DNA from: Streptomyces sp. NRRL F-5135
Lineage (GTDB): Bacteria; Actinomycetota; Actinomycetes; Streptomycetales; Streptomycetaceae
Direction: 5' to 3'
Length of the DNA stretch: 64,000 nt
NCBI RefSeq assembly: GCF_000719775.1
Contig: NZ_JOHR01000001.1
Location: 1-64,000, forward strand
Below are positions 62,378 to 64,000 of this stretch, one piece after another. Numbering within the stretch: position 1 is the stretch's first letter; each line of letters starts with the position of its first letter. Made by a program: the position numbers and the translations under genes. The notes under the pieces are model-generated. The model worked only from the letters and a program-made list of their open reading frames with translations. It was not told the origin of the DNA and searched no databases.

Positions 62378-62457
62378 GGACGTCCAGCGTCCGCTCCGCG
62401 CGTGCCGCCGATCCGGCCGTCGCGTTCCCCCTTGCCCCTGCCCACACGAGGACAAAG

Positions 62458-63702
62458 ATGTCTCCTGAGCTGATCTCCGTCGGCGCCCTGCTCGTGATGT
62501 TCGTCGTCGGTACCGTCCTGCCGATCAACATCGGCATCCTGGCCTTCGTCGCCTCGTTCACGATCGGCACCGCCTCCCTCGGCCTGACCGAGGAAGAGAT
62601 CTTCGAAGGCTTCCCGGTGGGCCTCTTCATCACCATCGTGGGCGTCACGTATCTCTTCGCCATAGCCCGCCGCAACGGCACCGTCGACCTCCTCGTCGCG
62701 GCGGGGGTGCGCCTGGTGCGCGGCCGGGTCTCGCTCATCCCCTGGGTGCTGTTCCTGCTCGCCGGCGTGCTCACCGCGCTGGGCACCTTCACCCCCGCCG
62801 CGGTCGCCATTCTGGTGCCCATCGCGATGAACTTCGCGTTCCGCTACGGCATCAACCCGCTGATGACCGGCATGCTGGTGATCAGCGGCGCCCACGCGGG
62901 GGCCTTCTCCCCGCTCGCCGTCTCCGGGGCACTGGTGCTCGGCATGGTGCGGGACACCGACCTCTCCGTCGCCCCGGCGACGCTCTTCTTCGCGAGCTTC
63001 GCCGTCAACGTCCTGCTGTCCGTGATCACCTTCGCCGCGCTGCGCAACCGGACGCTGCCGCCCGTCGCCGAGGAGGAGTCGGGAGACAGCGCCACGGCGT
63101 CCGCCCGGCTCACCTGGCACCAGGGGCTCACGCTGGCCTCGCTCGCCGTTCTCGTGGTGGGTGCCCTGGGCTTCCAGCTGGAGATCGGCGTCCTCGCCCT
63201 CGCCGCCGGTGCGGTCCTGGCGCTGCTGGACACCAGGCGTCAGGAGAAGGCGGTGGACGGCATCAGCTGGCACACACTGCTGCTGGTCGCCGGAATGATG
63301 ACGTACATCGCGATGCTGGAGCACGCGGGCATCATCGACAAGATCTCCGAGCACGCCGCGGGCTTCGGCACCCCGCTGGTGGTCGCCCTCCTGCTCTGCT
63401 TCACCGTCGCCGTCACGTCCGCGTTCGCCTCCTCCACGGCCATCCTCACCGCGATCATCCCGATCGCCGTCCCGCTGCTGCTCTCCAGCCACCTCAACGC
63501 CGCCGGCCTGATCGCCGCCCTCGCGGTCTCCACCACGATCGTCGACGTCTCGCCGTTCTCCACGAACGGCGCCCTGGTCCTCAGCAATGTCCGCGGAGTG
63601 GACCGCGGGCGCTTCTACCGCCAGATCATCGGCTACACCTGCGGCATCGTCGGGTTCGGGCCGATGGTGGCGTGGGGAGCGCTCGTGCTGCCCTGGTCCT
63701 GA
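62458..63702 (+). CDS. MatC-like dicarboxylate carrier
   Basis: A 414-residue membrane protein from ATG 62458 (GAGGAC upstream), 80 bp after the isomerase. The N-terminal MatC_N region is SPELISVGALLVMFVVGTVL and IGILAFVASFTIGTASLGL. About 11 hydrophobic segments follow, including the repeated hairpins GTFTPAAVAILVPIAMNFAF and SAFASSTAILTAIIPIAVPL, typical of the ion-transporter superfamily carriers for malonate, tartrate or other dicarboxylates. It should supply the substrate of the PrpF-like enzyme and be induced with it. Confidence 0.85.
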   Translation: MSPELISVGALLVMFVVGTVLPINIGILAFVASFTIGTASLGLTEEEIFEGFPVGLFITIVGVTYLFAIARRNGTVDLLVAAGVRLVRGRVSLIPWVLFLLAGVLTALGTFTPAAVAILVPIAMNFAFRYGINPLMTGMLVISGAHAGAFSPLAVSGALVLGMVRDTDLSVAPATLFFASFAVNVLLSVITFAALRNRTLPPVAEEESGDSATASARLTWHQGLTLASLAVLVVGALGFQLEIGVLALAAGAVLALLDTRRQEKAVDGISWHTLLLVAGMMTYIAMLEHAGIIDKISEHAAGFGTPLVVALLLCFTVAVTSAFASSTAILTAIIPIAVPLLLSSHLNAAGLIAALAVSTTIVDVSPFSTNGALVLSNVRGVDRGRFYRQIIGYTCGIVGFGPMVAWGALVLPWS

Positions 63703-63760
63703 CGGGCGCGGCGGCCCTCCGCACACCGAACACACCTACGCCGCCGCTCTCGGCGAGCCG

Positions 63761-64000
63761 TCAATCGCCCACGCACTTGGGGTACGTGGAGCCCCGCTCG
63801 CAGTCGTGGTAGTCGTACTTGCCGACCCGGAGCTTCGTCTCCTCGCCGAGGTTGCCGCCGTGACGGTGAACGCGAGCGGGCGGCCAAAGACATCGCAAGC
63901 GAGATGCGCATCGGCGCCCGGCTCGACACCCTCGGCCGGCAACTCGGCTTCCCGGCCCGGGAGATCGGCACCGCGGCGGAGGACCTCGACGCGACCGTCG
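63761..64000. other. Incomplete genes at the right edge
   Basis: Two signals overlap. On the minus strand, a stop at 63761-63763 ends LGEETKLRVGKYDYHDCERG, STYPKCVGD, possibly the tail of a small Cys-containing protein. On the plus strand from about 63860 to the edge, one frame with strong G/C third positions reads RERERAAKDIASEMRIGARL, DTLGRQLGFPAREIGTAAED. The minus strand there also gives LACDVFGRPLAFTVT, resembling an IS5-type transposase. The edge prevents a decision. Confidence 0.35.

Overview
The window is very GC-rich (about 70%), coding third positions are almost all G or C, and the gene families are those of Streptomyces: IclR, TetR, LacI, MarR, AfsR/SARP and LysR regulators, a DUF6207-type protein, an MT0933-type antitoxin, secreted ricin-like lectins and a rifamycin phosphotransferase with its rifamycin-associated element (RAE). 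I infer a Streptomyces accessory region, probably a chromosome arm. I see no rRNA, tRNA, CRISPR array or complete insertion sequence.

Left third (1-24.5 kb): a decaying, patchwork region. A GH5 glycosidase has a frameshift. IS4- and IS630-type transposases survive as fragments. A LuxR HTH tail, a DUF6207 protein, a sensor kinase and several unknown genes are truncated or out of frame. Between the relics lie intact genes: an IclR regulator, an HdeD-like membrane protein, a diacylglycerol-kinase-like lipid kinase, a secreted three-repeat protein, an aminoglycoside-phosphotransferase-like kinase and two methyltransferase-type or hydrolase singletons. Four TetR modules stand out, each regulator beside its probable target: MFS plus alpha/beta hydrolase, a beta-lactamase-like serine hydrolase, an NmrA-like reductase, and a second alpha/beta hydrolase. 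Three have recognisable operators.

Middle (24.5-39.3 kb): a VanX-like dipeptidase, an SMI1/KNR4 protein, a vWA protein, then rph, an 868-residue rifamycin phosphotransferase. Its RAE lies about 320 bp upstream. The best promoter in the RAE points away from rph into an intrinsic terminator. Next come a coiled-coil protein with a Gly/Tyr-rich tail and a SnoaL-like gene that has lost its stop codon. The most striking locus follows: a divergently transcribed Nudix-like protein, a 1436-residue caspase-like/STAND NTPase/WD40 protein, and an LCAT-like lipase. The domain composition is that of a bacterial conflict or programmed-death system, with a sensor (WD40), switch (STAND), protease (caspase-like) and candidate membrane-attacking hydrolase.

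Right part (39.5-64 kb): a LacI regulator with a palindromic operator leads a six-gene, same-strand catabolic cluster of FAD oxidoreductase, hydantoinase/oxoprolinase-like ATPase, an HExxH protein, a permease and a Tat-exported GH43-like propeller protein. Its substrate is not evident. After it come a TetR/FMN-reductase pair and a MarR/VOC pair, both with duplicated operators, a DHA2-type MFS exporter, a small antitoxin-like protein, a 1220-residue AfsR-like regulator, two secreted lectin-like proteins, a truncated amidohydrolase, a methyltransferase, and finally a LysR regulator divergent from a PrpF-like isomerase and a MatC-like dicarboxylate carrier, which look like an organic-acid use module.
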